Shown here piece after piece: positions 23,863-32,248 of a DNA stretch of 38,264 nt. The translations under genes and the position numbers were made by a program. Each line of letters begins with the position of its first letter. Position 1 is the first letter of the stretch. Below the pieces are notes generated by a model, which did no database searches, was not told where the DNA came from, and saw only the letters and a list, made by a program, of their open reading frames with translations. The stretch comes from DATEUP01 sp041485285 (GTDB lineage Archaea; Thermoplasmatota; DTKX01; DATEUP01), in the NCBI GenBank assembly GCA_041485285.1, contig JBGPJF010000020.1, forward strand, positions 1 through 38,264, in the 5' to 3' direction.

Positions 23863-26274
23863 ATGTGGACAATGCAAACACGTAAGTTGCTGGTCTTGAC
23901 CGCAGTTGTGATCGTAGGCGCCAGCTCGTTCGCGGGGTGCTTTGGAGGCCCCGCGACACCGCCGCTCAACCTTCCGCCGGCCGCGACGGCTCGCTCTTCG
24001 GCATCCGTTGCCAATGCGGGCGAGGCGGTTGACTTCACCTCGACGGCCTTCGACCTCGACGGCACAATCGCCACCTACAAGTGGGACTTCGGCGACGGGC
24101 TGACGGCAAGCACGAGCAACGCCACGCACCCGTTTGCGCACCAGGGCACCTATTACGTTACGCTGAACGTGACCGACAGTGGCGGCGCATCCTACGACAC
24201 GATGAACGGCGGCTCGCCGCTTCAGGTAACGATTCTCCCGAACTTCGCCTCAACGACCCCGCAGGACCAGCCCCTCGCGCTTCTCACCCTGTGGTCGCCC
24301 AGCACGGCCATCCGCCCCAACGGGTCGGTCTCGTGGAGCGCGATTTCCTCGCGCGGCTCGTGGAATTTCGAAAACACGACGGCCGCCGGTGTCGCGACCT
24401 ACGCGATGGACTTCGGCGACACCGTGACGGAGAGCCACACCAACACCTCGTGGATCGACCACAGTTGGAACGGGAACTTCACCCACACCTACGCGACGGC
24501 GGGCAAATTTGCCGCGAAGCTCACGGTGACCGCCGGTGGCGGCAAGACGGACATGACCTTCTGGGACGTCCTCGTGGTCGGCGTCAACCCCACGCCGGGC
24601 CTCAAGAACAAGGACACGCTTACGATCCAGACCTTCGGCCAGCCGAAGGATCTGGACCCGGCGCTCGCCTACGACACGGGGTCGGGTCAAATCATCCAGG
24701 CGGTCTACGAGACGCTCATTACCTACAAGGGGGAGGCCACCGACCAGTTCAACCCCGCACTGGCATCGGAAATCCCGACCGTGGCAAACGGCGGGATCTC
24801 TTCGGACGGGCTCACGTACACCTTCCACATCCGCCAGGGCGTCAAGTTCCACAACGGAGACACCCTCACGGCGCAGGACTTTGTCTACTCCTTTGACCGG
24901 CTCCTCGACATGAATGACCCGGACAGCGCGGTGTGGATCTACCAACAGGTGCTCAACAACACGAGCATCACGGCGCCCAACGACAACACGCTCGTGTTCA
25001 AGCTGACGCAGCCCTACGGGGCATTCCTGGCGACGCTGGCCTTCACGAGCGCGTCAGCGGTGTCCAAGGCCTGGGTCGAGGCGCACGGCGGCGTTACGGT
25101 GGGCGCGCGCAACGCGTACGTCAACACGCACATGATGGGCACGGGGCCGTTCGTGTTCCGCAGCTGGACGGAAGGGCAGAACCTGCTGCTCGACAAGAAC
25201 CACGCGTACTGGGACACCGACCACGCCGCCAAGATGGAGCACGTGATCTACAATTACATCACGGAATTCTCGACACGGCTCATCAACCTGAAGGCCGGGG
25301 ACGCGGACATCATCACCGTGAATTCGGCCGACTACCCGGAGATGAGGGCCGTCGCCAACGACTCGTCGCTCAAGATTTCGATCCAGACGGGCGCGCCGAC
25401 GTGGGATATCGGCACGGGGATGTTCAACCAGCACATCAACGTGACCCCGGAGGCGCGGGCGAAATTCGGGACGGTCCCGTACCCCGACAACGTGCCGACG
25501 GACTTCTTCCAGGACGCGAGCATGCGAAAGGCGTTCGCGCTGGCGTACGACCGGCAGTCGTACATCGACAACGTGGCCAACGGGTTGGGCTTCGGCCTGA
25601 GCGGGATCATCCCGAAGGGGATGTACGGGTACAACGCGAGCCTGCCCGTCTCGACCTACAACATTGAGGCGGCCAAGGCGGCGTACAACGCGTCGAAGTG
25701 GGTCACGGACTCCGTCTATAACCCCGGAGGCTACGCGGGCGGGTTCAGCCTCACGGTGGCCTACAACTGCGGGAACAGCAACCGCGAGCAGTACTCCCTC
25801 ATCCTCAAGGGGACGGCGGAGCACCCGGGGGTGGAGCAGTTGGGTCCGAACATCCACATCAACGCGCACTGCGTCGAGTGGGCCACCTACCTGGACCTGA
25901 TTTCGGTGCGCGACCACCGCCTGCCGGGGCTGGCCACCTGGATCGTTGGGTGGGCGCCCGACTTCGCCGACCCGGACGACTACATCGGGCCGTTTCTGCA
26001 GACGGGGAACTACTTCCCGGCGCGATGCGGGATCTCCTACCCCGTCGAGATTGACGCGAAGATCACCGCCGCCGCGGGCCTCAACAACGGGCCGGAGCGG
26101 CAGGCGCTCTACGACCAGATCCAGACCTTTGCCACCGAGAACGACCTGTACATCTACAACTCGCAGGGCATTGTCCTGCATGTTTCGAAGACCTGGGTGA
26201 AGGGCTGGTACTCGAACCCGATGTGGGCGGGGAAGGAGGACGGCGGGAACCTCGCCGCCATTTACAAGGAGTAG
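23863..26274 (+). CDS. peptide ABC transporter substrate-binding lipoprotein with PKD domains
   Basis: This 803-residue extracellular receptor belongs to a Dpp/Opp-type importer. A signal ends in lipobox FAGC (Cys26), so it is probably lipid-anchored. Two PKD-like beta domains follow: about 40-125, with WDFGDG, and about 148-240, with MDFGD. The SBP_bac_5 fold (about 251-800) shows family phrases such as DLDPALAYD, VYETLITY, SDGLTYTFHIRQGVKFHNGD, TAQDFVYSFDRL and GTGPFVF. Cys pairs in the C-terminal half may form disulfides. ATG 23863 or ATG 23872 could start it. It leads the importer operon and is separated from the permease genes by a hairpin terminator, a common way to make more receptor than permease. 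Ligand is inferred as oligopeptides; sugars or nickel are less likely given the neighbouring proteases. Confidence 0.9.
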   Translation: MWTMQTRKLLVLTAVVIVGASSFAGCFGGPATPPLNLPPAATARSSASVANAGEAVDFTSTAFDLDGTIATYKWDFGDGLTASTSNATHPFAHQGTYYVTLNVTDSGGASYDTMNGGSPLQVTILPNFASTTPQDQPLALLTLWSPSTAIRPNGSVSWSAISSRGSWNFENTTAAGVATYAMDFGDTVTESHTNTSWIDHSWNGNFTHTYATAGKFAAKLTVTAGGGKTDMTFWDVLVVGVNPTPGLKNKDTLTIQTFGQPKDLDPALAYDTGSGQIIQAVYETLITYKGEATDQFNPALASEIPTVANGGISSDGLTYTFHIRQGVKFHNGDTLTAQDFVYSFDRLLDMNDPDSAVWIYQQVLNNTSITAPNDNTLVFKLTQPYGAFLATLAFTSASAVSKAWVEAHGGVTVGARNAYVNTHMMGTGPFVFRSWTEGQNLLLDKNHAYWDTDHAAKMEHVIYNYITEFSTRLINLKAGDADIITVNSADYPEMRAVANDSSLKISIQTGAPTWDIGTGMFNQHINVTPEARAKFGTVPYPDNVPTDFFQDASMRKAFALAYDRQSYIDNVANGLGFGLSGIIPKGMYGYNASLPVSTYNIEAAKAAYNASKWVTDSVYNPGGYAGGFSLTVAYNCGNSNREQYSLILKGTAEHPGVEQLGPNIHINAHCVEWATYLDLISVRDHRLPGLATWIVGWAPDFADPDDYIGPFLQTGNYFPARCGISYPVEIDAKITAAAGLNNGPERQALYDQIQTFATENDLYIYNSQGIVLHVSKTWVKGWYSNPMWAGKEDGGNLAAIYKE

Positions 26275-26303
26275 GCCGGCCGGCGCGAGGTCGAACGCCC
26301 TGC

Positions 26304-26340
26304 GGGGGCGCCCTTTGCGGGCGCCCCCCTTTCTTTTTTT
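26304..26340 (+). terminator. hairpin terminator/attenuator after the binding-protein gene
   Basis: GGGGGCGCCC (26304-26313) pairs exactly with GGGCGCCCCC (26319-26328) across a five-base TTTGC loop, and a T-rich run ends at 26340. It lies 30 bases after the stop. Archaeal terminators need mainly the T run; the hairpin could also protect the 3' end or lower read-through into the permeases. Confidence 0.75.
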
Positions 26341-26397
26341 CGCGCCCATCGCGCGGCCGACCGCGCGCTTTGCGTCAGCCCCTGAACGCAGGTCCTC

Positions 26398-26406
26398 GAG
26401 GTGATC
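26398..26406 (+). promoter_or_regulatory. near-perfect Shine-Dalgarno for dppB
   Basis: GAGGTGATC is complementary to the 3' end of 16S rRNA over nine bases and is followed after three bases by TTG 26410. The upstream GTG at 26401 lies inside this element, so TTG is the probable start. Confidence 0.7.
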
Positions 26407-26409
26407 GCC

Positions 26410-27456
26410 TTGAAGCTGTGGCAGTTCGTCGTCCGGCGACTCCTGCTCTTGGTGCCGGTCTTCCTCGGCGTTACGCTGATCACGTTCTTGCTCGTGAATT
26501 CGAGCGGGAACCCCTGCACGGTTTACATCAACGAGAAGATGACGCCGCAGCAGATCGACCAGACGATCAAGAAGTACGGGTGCGACCAGCCGGTGTGGGT
26601 GCGCTACACGCTGTACATGTCAAACCTTTTCCACGGGGACCTCGGCACCTCGGCGGCCACGAACCTGCCGGTGACCGATTCGCTCTCCCTGTTTTTCCCG
26701 GCGACCATCGAGCTCACCCTTGCGGCCATGTTGCTCGCGGTGGTCATTGCGCTGCCTTTAGGGGTGCTTTCTGCCACGAAGAAGGACACCGTCCCCGACC
26801 ACCTTGCGCGCGCTTTTGCCCTCTCGGGAGTTTCGATTCCCATTTTTTGGTTCGCGCTGCTCCTCCAGATCCTCATGTTCAGCCTCGACCACCTCGGGTA
26901 CCCCGCGTTGCCGATCTCCGGCAGGTTTTCGGTGACGCTGATCCACGAGCATCCGTTCCTCGACACTCCGAGCTTGCAGCCTACCCACTTGCTGATCCTT
27001 GACAGCCTGCTGCTCGGCGACTTCACCGCCTTCTTTGACTTAGCTGCGCACATCGTCCTGCCCTCGATCGCGCTGGGCTATGCCTCCATGGCCATCATCA
27101 CCCGGATGATGCGCTCCTCGATGCTCGAAACGCTGCGCCAGGACTATGTGCTGAGCGCGCGCGCCCGGGGCTTGCCCGAGCGCGCGGTGCGCCGGCGGCA
27201 CGCGCGGGCCAACGCGATGATCCCAACGGTGACGGTCATCGGCCTTTCGTTCGGAGCGTTGCTAGCGGGAGCCGTGCTCACCGAATCGGTGTTCGCGTGG
27301 CCGGGGGTGGGCCGTTGGTCGACGACCGCCATCCTCTCCAGGGACACGGTCGCGATCATGGGGTTCTGCGTCATCATCTCGCTCGTTTACGTGATTGTCA
27401 ACCTCCTGGTCGACGTCGTGTACGCCTACCTGGACCCGCGAATCAAACTCGAGTAG
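26410..27456 (+). CDS. dppB: peptide ABC transporter permease, DppB type
   Basis: This is the first of two membrane subunits forming the peptide channel. It has 348 residues. The N-terminal segment (VVRRLLLLVPVFLGVTLITFLLV) and the following external loop are typical of DppB/OppB. Further membrane segments follow. The cytoplasmic coupling EAA-like motif is at YVLSARARGLPERAV, and C-terminal GAVLTESVFAWPGVGRW is a family hallmark. TTG 26410 was preferred to GTG 26401 because of the exact ribosome site GAGGTGATC. The gene is nine bases upstream of dppC. No separate promoter is obvious after the terminator, so expression may depend on read-through. Confidence 0.93.
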   Translation: MKLWQFVVRRLLLLVPVFLGVTLITFLLVNSSGNPCTVYINEKMTPQQIDQTIKKYGCDQPVWVRYTLYMSNLFHGDLGTSAATNLPVTDSLSLFFPATIELTLAAMLLAVVIALPLGVLSATKKDTVPDHLARAFALSGVSIPIFWFALLLQILMFSLDHLGYPALPISGRFSVTLIHEHPFLDTPSLQPTHLLILDSLLLGDFTAFFDLAAHIVLPSIALGYASMAIITRMMRSSMLETLRQDYVLSARARGLPERAVRRRHARANAMIPTVTVIGLSFGALLAGAVLTESVFAWPGVGRWSTTAILSRDTVAIMGFCVIISLVYVIVNLLVDVVYAYLDPRIKLE

Positions 27457-27465
27457 GTGGACCCC

Positions 27466-28413
27466 ATGGCGAATGGAACCGTTGCGGCCGGAACATGGGC
27501 ACGGCGCGTCCAAGCCATCACCGAACAGCTGCGGCCGCGCGCCAAAGAGTTCCGCAGGGGCGCGTACGCCTTCCGCAAGTCGCCGATCGCACTCGTGGGC
27601 CTCGTGATCATCGCCGCCTTCGTCCTGATGGCGCTCCTTGCGCCGGTGCTTGCGCCCCCGAAGGCGGGGAGCACCGACCCCTTCGAGATGCCGTATGAAT
27701 TGCCCGAGGAGTGGCATGCGCCCGGCCCTGGCCACCCGTTCGGTCAGACGCGCCTGGGGATGGACATCTACTACGGAGTCATCTGGGGCTCACGCCTGTC
27801 GATGACGATCGGACTCGAGGTCGTTGCCCTTTCGGTCATGGTGGGCGTCCTCACGGGGCTCGTTGCCGGCTACTATGGGCTGTGGGTCGACGAGGCGCTG
27901 ATGCGCGTGACCGACGTTTTCTTCGGGATCCCGTCGCTCATCCTGGCGATGGCCGTCATCGTCTCGCTGGGCGCGTCCCTCGGCAACTTGGTGATCGCGC
28001 TGGTGATTGTGGGGTGGCCCGGTTATGCAAGGCTCGTCCGCAGTGTTTCGCTGCAGGTCAAGGCCAACCTGTATGTCGAGGCCGCCCGCGCATCGGGGAC
28101 CCGGACCTCGAAGATTCTCATGCGGCACATCCTCCCCAACACGGTGTCGCCGCTGCTGGTGCAGGCGACCCTCGACATCGGGTCGGTCGTCCTTGTGTCG
28201 GCGGGCCTCTCCTTCATTGGGTTCAGCTTTACAACGCCGCTCACCGCGGAGTGGGGCCGGATGGTCCAGGATGGACAGCGCCACTTCGGGGTCGCGCCCT
28301 CCGAGTGGTGGCCAGTGGTTTTCCCCGGGCTGTTCATCTTCCTTTTTGTTTTGGGCTTCAACATGCTGGGAGACGGCCTTCGGGATGTGCTCGACCCCCG
28401 CCTTCGGAGGTGA
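27466..28413 (+). CDS. dppC: peptide ABC transporter permease, DppC type
   Basis: This is the second membrane subunit, 315 residues. It has the DppC/OppC N-terminal cytoplasmic stretch and first helix (SPIALVGLVIIAAFVLMALLAPVLAP), the short motif HPFGQTRLGMDIYYGVIWG, a cluster of helices, the EAA motif YVEAARASGTRTSKIL, and the terminal GDGLRDVLDPRLRR. ATG 27466 is favoured over GTG 27457, since the GTG abuts the dppB stop and the GGTGG there serves as ribosome site for the ATG. The gene is seven bases upstream of the ATPase gene. All hallmarks are intact. Confidence 0.95.
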   Translation: MANGTVAAGTWARRVQAITEQLRPRAKEFRRGAYAFRKSPIALVGLVIIAAFVLMALLAPVLAPPKAGSTDPFEMPYELPEEWHAPGPGHPFGQTRLGMDIYYGVIWGSRLSMTIGLEVVALSVMVGVLTGLVAGYYGLWVDEALMRVTDVFFGIPSLILAMAVIVSLGASLGNLVIALVIVGWPGYARLVRSVSLQVKANLYVEAARASGTRTSKILMRHILPNTVSPLLVQATLDIGSVVLVSAGLSFIGFSFTTPLTAEWGRMVQDGQRHFGVAPSEWWPVVFPGLFIFLFVLGFNMLGDGLRDVLDPRLRR

Positions 28414-28419
28414 CCCACG

Positions 28420-30462
28420 GTGGCGGCGCGCGACCAAGCACGAGCGGGAGGGCCCCTTGCCGGCCTCGGGGGGCTCCGCAGGGTAGGCCTTGGAATCCCG
28501 CCGGCCGCCACGCGCCTGGGCGGGTTGACGTTCCTTGCGGGGCTGGTGGCGGTCGCGCTCCCGTGGGCGAACTTCGTGGTCCACTATGCGTCCACGCCGT
28601 CCTTGCCCGACCCCCTGCCGGGGCCCGGCGCGGCGACCCTCCTTACGATCGCTTCGGGCATGCCTGACTTGGAGGGCAGCGCGGCCCCCGTAAGCGCCCT
28701 CCTCGTCTGGGGCGTTATCGTGCTGGCGCTTGCCGGCGCAATCGCGATGGCCTACCACCCCTCGGGTGCGTTCCTTTCGCTTGCGGCCCTCGCCCTGTAC
28801 GGGGTCGCCGTCCAAGGGCAACTTACCGCGGCCGGTGGGGACCTTAGAAGCCCCGTGGTGTTTGGGGTGGGGGCCGGCTTTTGGCTGATGGCGCTCGTGG
28901 CGGCGACCCGGCTGACGCCGGCCGCACTTGCGGCCATCAGGCGCCGCAGACAATCCGCGGCGCCGGCGGGCCCAGCGACCATTTTGGAAAAAGCGCGACC
29001 CTCAGCCCTGGCGGGAGGGTCGATTCCCCGCGACCTGCTCATCGTGAACGGGCTCACCGTCCGCTTCTTCACGTATGATGGGGTCATCAAGGCCCTCGAT
29101 GGGGTCTCGTTCACGGTCCGCGAGCGGGAGATTCTCGGGATTGTGGGCGAGACGGGCTGCGGCAAGAGCGTCACGGCGAAGGCCATCTTGCGCCTGATCC
29201 CCGACCCGCCCGGCCGGATTACCGGCGGCGAAGTGGTCTTCGAGGGCCTCAACCTCCTCGACGGAATCGAACAAGAGGCGCGCATCAAGGTCAACGCGAA
29301 GGGGCGCGCCAAGATCAAGCGGAACCGCCGCATCGCGAAGCGGATGGAGGCGGTGCTGCGCACCGTGCGGGGCAATGAGATCTCCATGATTTTCCAAGAG
29401 CCCTCCGCGGCGCTGAACCCCGTGATGCGGGTGGGCGACCACATCGGCGAGGCGTTCATCACGCACCAGCTCGGGGAAATCTGCAAGCAGGTGGAGGCGA
29501 CCCGCGAGCTGTCGGGGATGCAGCGGCGGTTCTTCGCGCGCCTGAAGGCCACGGAGGCGGCGCGGTCGAAGCTCGGAGAAACGTTCCGCGCACTCACCGG
29601 CCACCGGGCGATCTTCAAGGCGGCGCAGGCCGCAGGCGACGCGGCCGTGTCCACCGCCGAGCGCGCGCAGGTCGAGCGACTCGAGCAAGAGGTGTTTAGG
29701 GCCACGCTGAAGCTCGGCGTTTCCGAGCGCAGGACCGCGCTGTGGCGGCGCCTGCCGATCATCGGCAGAGACCACCTGATGGCGCCGATCAACGCGGAAG
29801 TGAAAAGGCGGGTGGTCGAGATGTTGAAGCAGGTGAACATCCCCGACCCCGAGAGCAAGGCGGACGCCTACCCGTTCGAACTCTCGGGCGGCATGCAGCA
29901 GCGCATCATGATTGCCACGGCGCTGGCTTGCCGTCCGCAGCTGCTCATCGCCGACGAGCCGACGACCGCGCTGGACGTGACGATCCAGGCCCAGATTCTC
30001 TCGCTGCTGCGGGGCTTGCGCGACGAGTTCGGGTCCTCGGTCATCCTCATCACGCACGACCTAGGCGTGGTGGCCGAGACCTGCGAGCGCGTGGGCGTGA
30101 TGTACGCCGGCGTCATGGCGGAGATCGGGCAGGTCGCCGACATTTTCGCGCGGGCGAAGCACCCGTACACGGTGGGGCTGCTGCGCTCGATCCCCGAAAC
30201 CTACACGCGCACGGGCAAGCTCTCGATCATCCCGGGCACCGTGCCCTCGCTGCTCACCCCGCCCGGCGGCTGCAGGTTCCACCCGCGGTGCCCGTTTGCG
30301 GCGGCCGCGTGCGCCACCGAGGTGCCCGCATTCACGCAGGTGGCGCCCGGCCACTTTGTGGCGTGCCACCTCTACGACCGGCCGGAGCTGTTCCCGCCGG
30401 AAAAGGTGGCCCAGCGCGACGAGGGGCTCGGCTCCGGGTGGCTGGAGGCGATGCCCGTATGA
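28420..30462 (+). CDS. dppD: peptide ABC transporter ATPase, DppD type, with N-terminal membrane domain
   Basis: This 680-residue ATPase is about twice the usual length. Residues 33-163 hold four predicted membrane segments, ahead of the nucleotide-binding domain. Walker A GETGCGKS (243-250), Q-loop FQEP (325-328), signature LSGGMQQR (488-495), Walker B LLIADEPT (508-515) and H-loop THD (545-547) are complete. A charged helical insertion (about 281-316) and a longer one (about 355-460) lie before and after the Q-loop. The C-terminal oligopeptide domain has four cysteines (C618, C624, C631, C649); related peptide ATPases are reported to bind a [4Fe-4S] cluster with such a set. GTG 28420 has GGAGGTGA six bases upstream. 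Its TGA overlaps the next ATG. Confidence 0.93.
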   Translation: MAARDQARAGGPLAGLGGLRRVGLGIPPAATRLGGLTFLAGLVAVALPWANFVVHYASTPSLPDPLPGPGAATLLTIASGMPDLEGSAAPVSALLVWGVIVLALAGAIAMAYHPSGAFLSLAALALYGVAVQGQLTAAGGDLRSPVVFGVGAGFWLMALVAATRLTPAALAAIRRRRQSAAPAGPATILEKARPSALAGGSIPRDLLIVNGLTVRFFTYDGVIKALDGVSFTVREREILGIVGETGCGKSVTAKAILRLIPDPPGRITGGEVVFEGLNLLDGIEQEARIKVNAKGRAKIKRNRRIAKRMEAVLRTVRGNEISMIFQEPSAALNPVMRVGDHIGEAFITHQLGEICKQVEATRELSGMQRRFFARLKATEAARSKLGETFRALTGHRAIFKAAQAAGDAAVSTAERAQVERLEQEVFRATLKLGVSERRTALWRRLPIIGRDHLMAPINAEVKRRVVEMLKQVNIPDPESKADAYPFELSGGMQQRIMIATALACRPQLLIADEPTTALDVTIQAQILSLLRGLRDEFGSSVILITHDLGVVAETCERVGVMYAGVMAEIGQVADIFARAKHPYTVGLLRSIPETYTRTGKLSIIPGTVPSLLTPPGGCRFHPRCPFAAAACATEVPAFTQVAPGHFVACHLYDRPELFPPEKVAQRDEGLGSGWLEAMPV

Positions 30463-32231
30463 GCACCGCAGCAGCGGCGGAGGGCAACGAGCGGCTCGGC
30501 GACCCCCTCGTCGAAGTGCGGGGCCTTGTCAAATATTTCCTCGTGCGGGGTGGCGTGCTTGGCCGCACGGTCGGTTTCATCCGGGCGGTGGACGGCGTCA
30601 CGTTCTCGATCACGCGCGGCAAGACGCTCGGCCTCATCGGGGAGAGCGGGTGCGGGAAGACGACGGTGGGCCGCTGCATCCTGCGCCTGCTCGAACCCAC
30701 CGAAGGCGCCGTCCGGTTCGACGGGCGGGACCTCGCCAAGGTCCCGCGGTCGCGGCTGGTTTCGGCCGCGGCGGGGTTGATGGTAACGGCGGTGGTCGTC
30801 AACATCATCATCCTGCTGATCGCGATCCTCAACCGCGCCTTCGGGCCGTCGCTGGTCGTGCCCGACCTGTTCATGATGCTGGCAGCGGGCTTCGCCCCGG
30901 GGTCAACGGCGGGCATCCAGTCGGCCTTCGGAACCGGCGTGGGAAACGCATGGGTCCTGCTCGCGATCGTGGGGGCGATCGGGGGCGGGTACGGCGCGGG
31001 GGCCGCCATCGAGGCCCAGCGCCCGGCGCCTGCGGCCATCGGGGCCCTGCTCGTGCTCGGCTCGCTCCAGGTCGTCTTGGGGGCGGCGGCGCTCGTCTTG
31101 ATCCTCGTCGCCCGCAAGGAATTCGGGAAGGACACGGCGCGCAGCATCCGCAAAGACATGCAGATCGTGTTCCAGGACCCGTTTGGGTCGCTGAACCCGC
31201 GCGTCCTGGTGTCGCACACGGTCGGCGAGCCGCTGCAGGCCTTCCGCCGCGAGGTCGGCGAGCGGTACCCCGAAGTCTCCGGCGGGGGCCGCACGCTGTC
31301 GGGGCTGCAGATCAGACAGATCGTCAAGGAGCTCATCGCGCGTGTCGGGCTAAACCCCGAGCACCTGAACCGGTTCCCCCACGAGTTCTCCGGGGGCCAG
31401 CGCCAGCGCATCTGCGTGGCGCGCGCGCTCGCGCTGAAGCCGGCGTTCGTGGTGCTCGACGAGCCCACTTCGGCGCTCGATGTATCCGTGCAGGCCCAGA
31501 TCCTGAACCTCCTCAAGGAAATCCAGCGCGAGCGCGCGCTCACCTACCTGTTCATCTCGCACCACCTCGCGGTGATCCGCCACATGTGCGATGACGTGGC
31601 GGTGATGTACCTTGGCAAGATTGTGGAGCGGGCGTCCAACGATGCGCTTTTCAAGGCGCCCATGCACCCCTACACGATGGCCCTGCTTTCGGCCGTCCCG
31701 TCGGTTGAGCCCGAATCGAGGCGGGAACGCATTGTGCTCGAAGGCGAGATCCCATCGCCCGCCAACCCGCCGAGCGGCTGCAGGTTCCACACGCGCTGCA
31801 ACTTCGCGCTCGAGCGCGAGGTGAGGGAGGTCGAAGCGCAGTGGGAGGAGGGCTACGGGGCGGTCGTGAAGCTCGCCGACCCGCTCGCGGCTCCCCAGAC
31901 GGTGCGCCTGGTCGTCGACGGGAAGGCGGTCGACCCGATGGCGGCGCTTGGGGCCGTCGCCTACGAGGTGGACGAAATCGAGGGCGTGGGCGCCGAAGTC
32001 AGGGTGCACGCCGTGGTTGCGCGCGGCGCTGCCGCGCGCGTCCGCTACCGCCGCTACCGGGGCCCTTGCGTCCTTGAGGAGCCGAAGCTCCTGGAACGCG
32101 CGGCGGGCCACGAGGTCGCGTGCCACTTCAGCGAGGAGGCCCTTGCCGCGCAGCGGACGGCAGCGGCCGAGAAGCGGCCGATTGGGGCGGTCATCGCGGA
32201 GATGCGGGCCCCGATCGCGCCGTCGGCGTGA
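30459..32231 (+). CDS. dppF: peptide ABC transporter ATPase, DppF type, with membrane domain inside the NBD
   Basis: This 590-residue second ATPase has all motifs: Walker A GESGCGKT (61-68), Q-loop FQDP (238-241), signature FSGGQRQR (310-317), Walker B FVVLDEPTS (330-338) and H-loop SHH (367-369). Between Walker A and the Q-loop, after FDGRDLAKV, about 130 residues (97-228) are inserted with four hydrophobic segments (about 104-125, 131-146, 163-184, 192-217). The family sequence then resumes at SIRKDMQIVFQDP. A further insertion of about 83 residues splits the C-terminal cysteine set (C441, C447, then C537, C555). The true start is ATG 30459 in ATGA overlap with dppD; the longer open frame upstream is an out-of-frame shadow. 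The same function as dppD is expected, energising peptide import. Confidence 0.93.
   Translation: MSTAAAAEGNERLGDPLVEVRGLVKYFLVRGGVLGRTVGFIRAVDGVTFSITRGKTLGLIGESGCGKTTVGRCILRLLEPTEGAVRFDGRDLAKVPRSRLVSAAAGLMVTAVVVNIIILLIAILNRAFGPSLVVPDLFMMLAAGFAPGSTAGIQSAFGTGVGNAWVLLAIVGAIGGGYGAGAAIEAQRPAPAAIGALLVLGSLQVVLGAAALVLILVARKEFGKDTARSIRKDMQIVFQDPFGSLNPRVLVSHTVGEPLQAFRREVGERYPEVSGGGRTLSGLQIRQIVKELIARVGLNPEHLNRFPHEFSGGQRQRICVARALALKPAFVVLDEPTSALDVSVQAQILNLLKEIQRERALTYLFISHHLAVIRHMCDDVAVMYLGKIVERASNDALFKAPMHPYTMALLSAVPSVEPESRRERIVLEGEIPSPANPPSGCRFHTRCNFALEREVREVEAQWEEGYGAVVKLADPLAAPQTVRLVVDGKAVDPMAALGAVAYEVDEIEGVGAEVRVHAVVARGAAARVRYRRYRGPCVLEEPKLLERAAGHEVACHFSEEALAAQRTAAAEKRPIGAVIAEMRAPIAPSA
30747..31142 (+). 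other. four-segment membrane insertion within the DppF nucleotide-binding domain
   Basis: This is the in-frame DNA encoding DppF residues 97-228. The segments read SAAAGLMVTAVVVNIIILLI, then LVVPDLFMMLAAGFAP, then WVLLAIVGAIGGGYGAGAAI, then ALLVLGSLQVVLGAAALVLI. Four crossings return the chain to the cytoplasm, so the nucleotide-binding halves stay on one side. The following ARKEFGK is positively charged, as expected inside. Confidence 0.8.
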
Positions 32232-32248
32232 GCAAGGAGTCGGAGACC

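Noticed and set aside
25054..26349. 431-codon minus-strand frame over the peptide-binding protein
   Set aside because: The sense strand has full SBP and PKD motifs; the antisense product is low-complexity Arg/Val-rich.
29742..30458. N-terminal extension of dppF
   Set aside because: The open frame reaches back into dppD, but its translation there is an out-of-frame shadow. ATG 30459 overlaps the dppD stop as ATGA.
30747..31142. a separate gene or mobile insertion inside dppF
   Set aside because: There is no stop, start, inverted repeat or target duplication. The frame continues unbroken and base composition matches the flanks, so it is treated as part of dppF.
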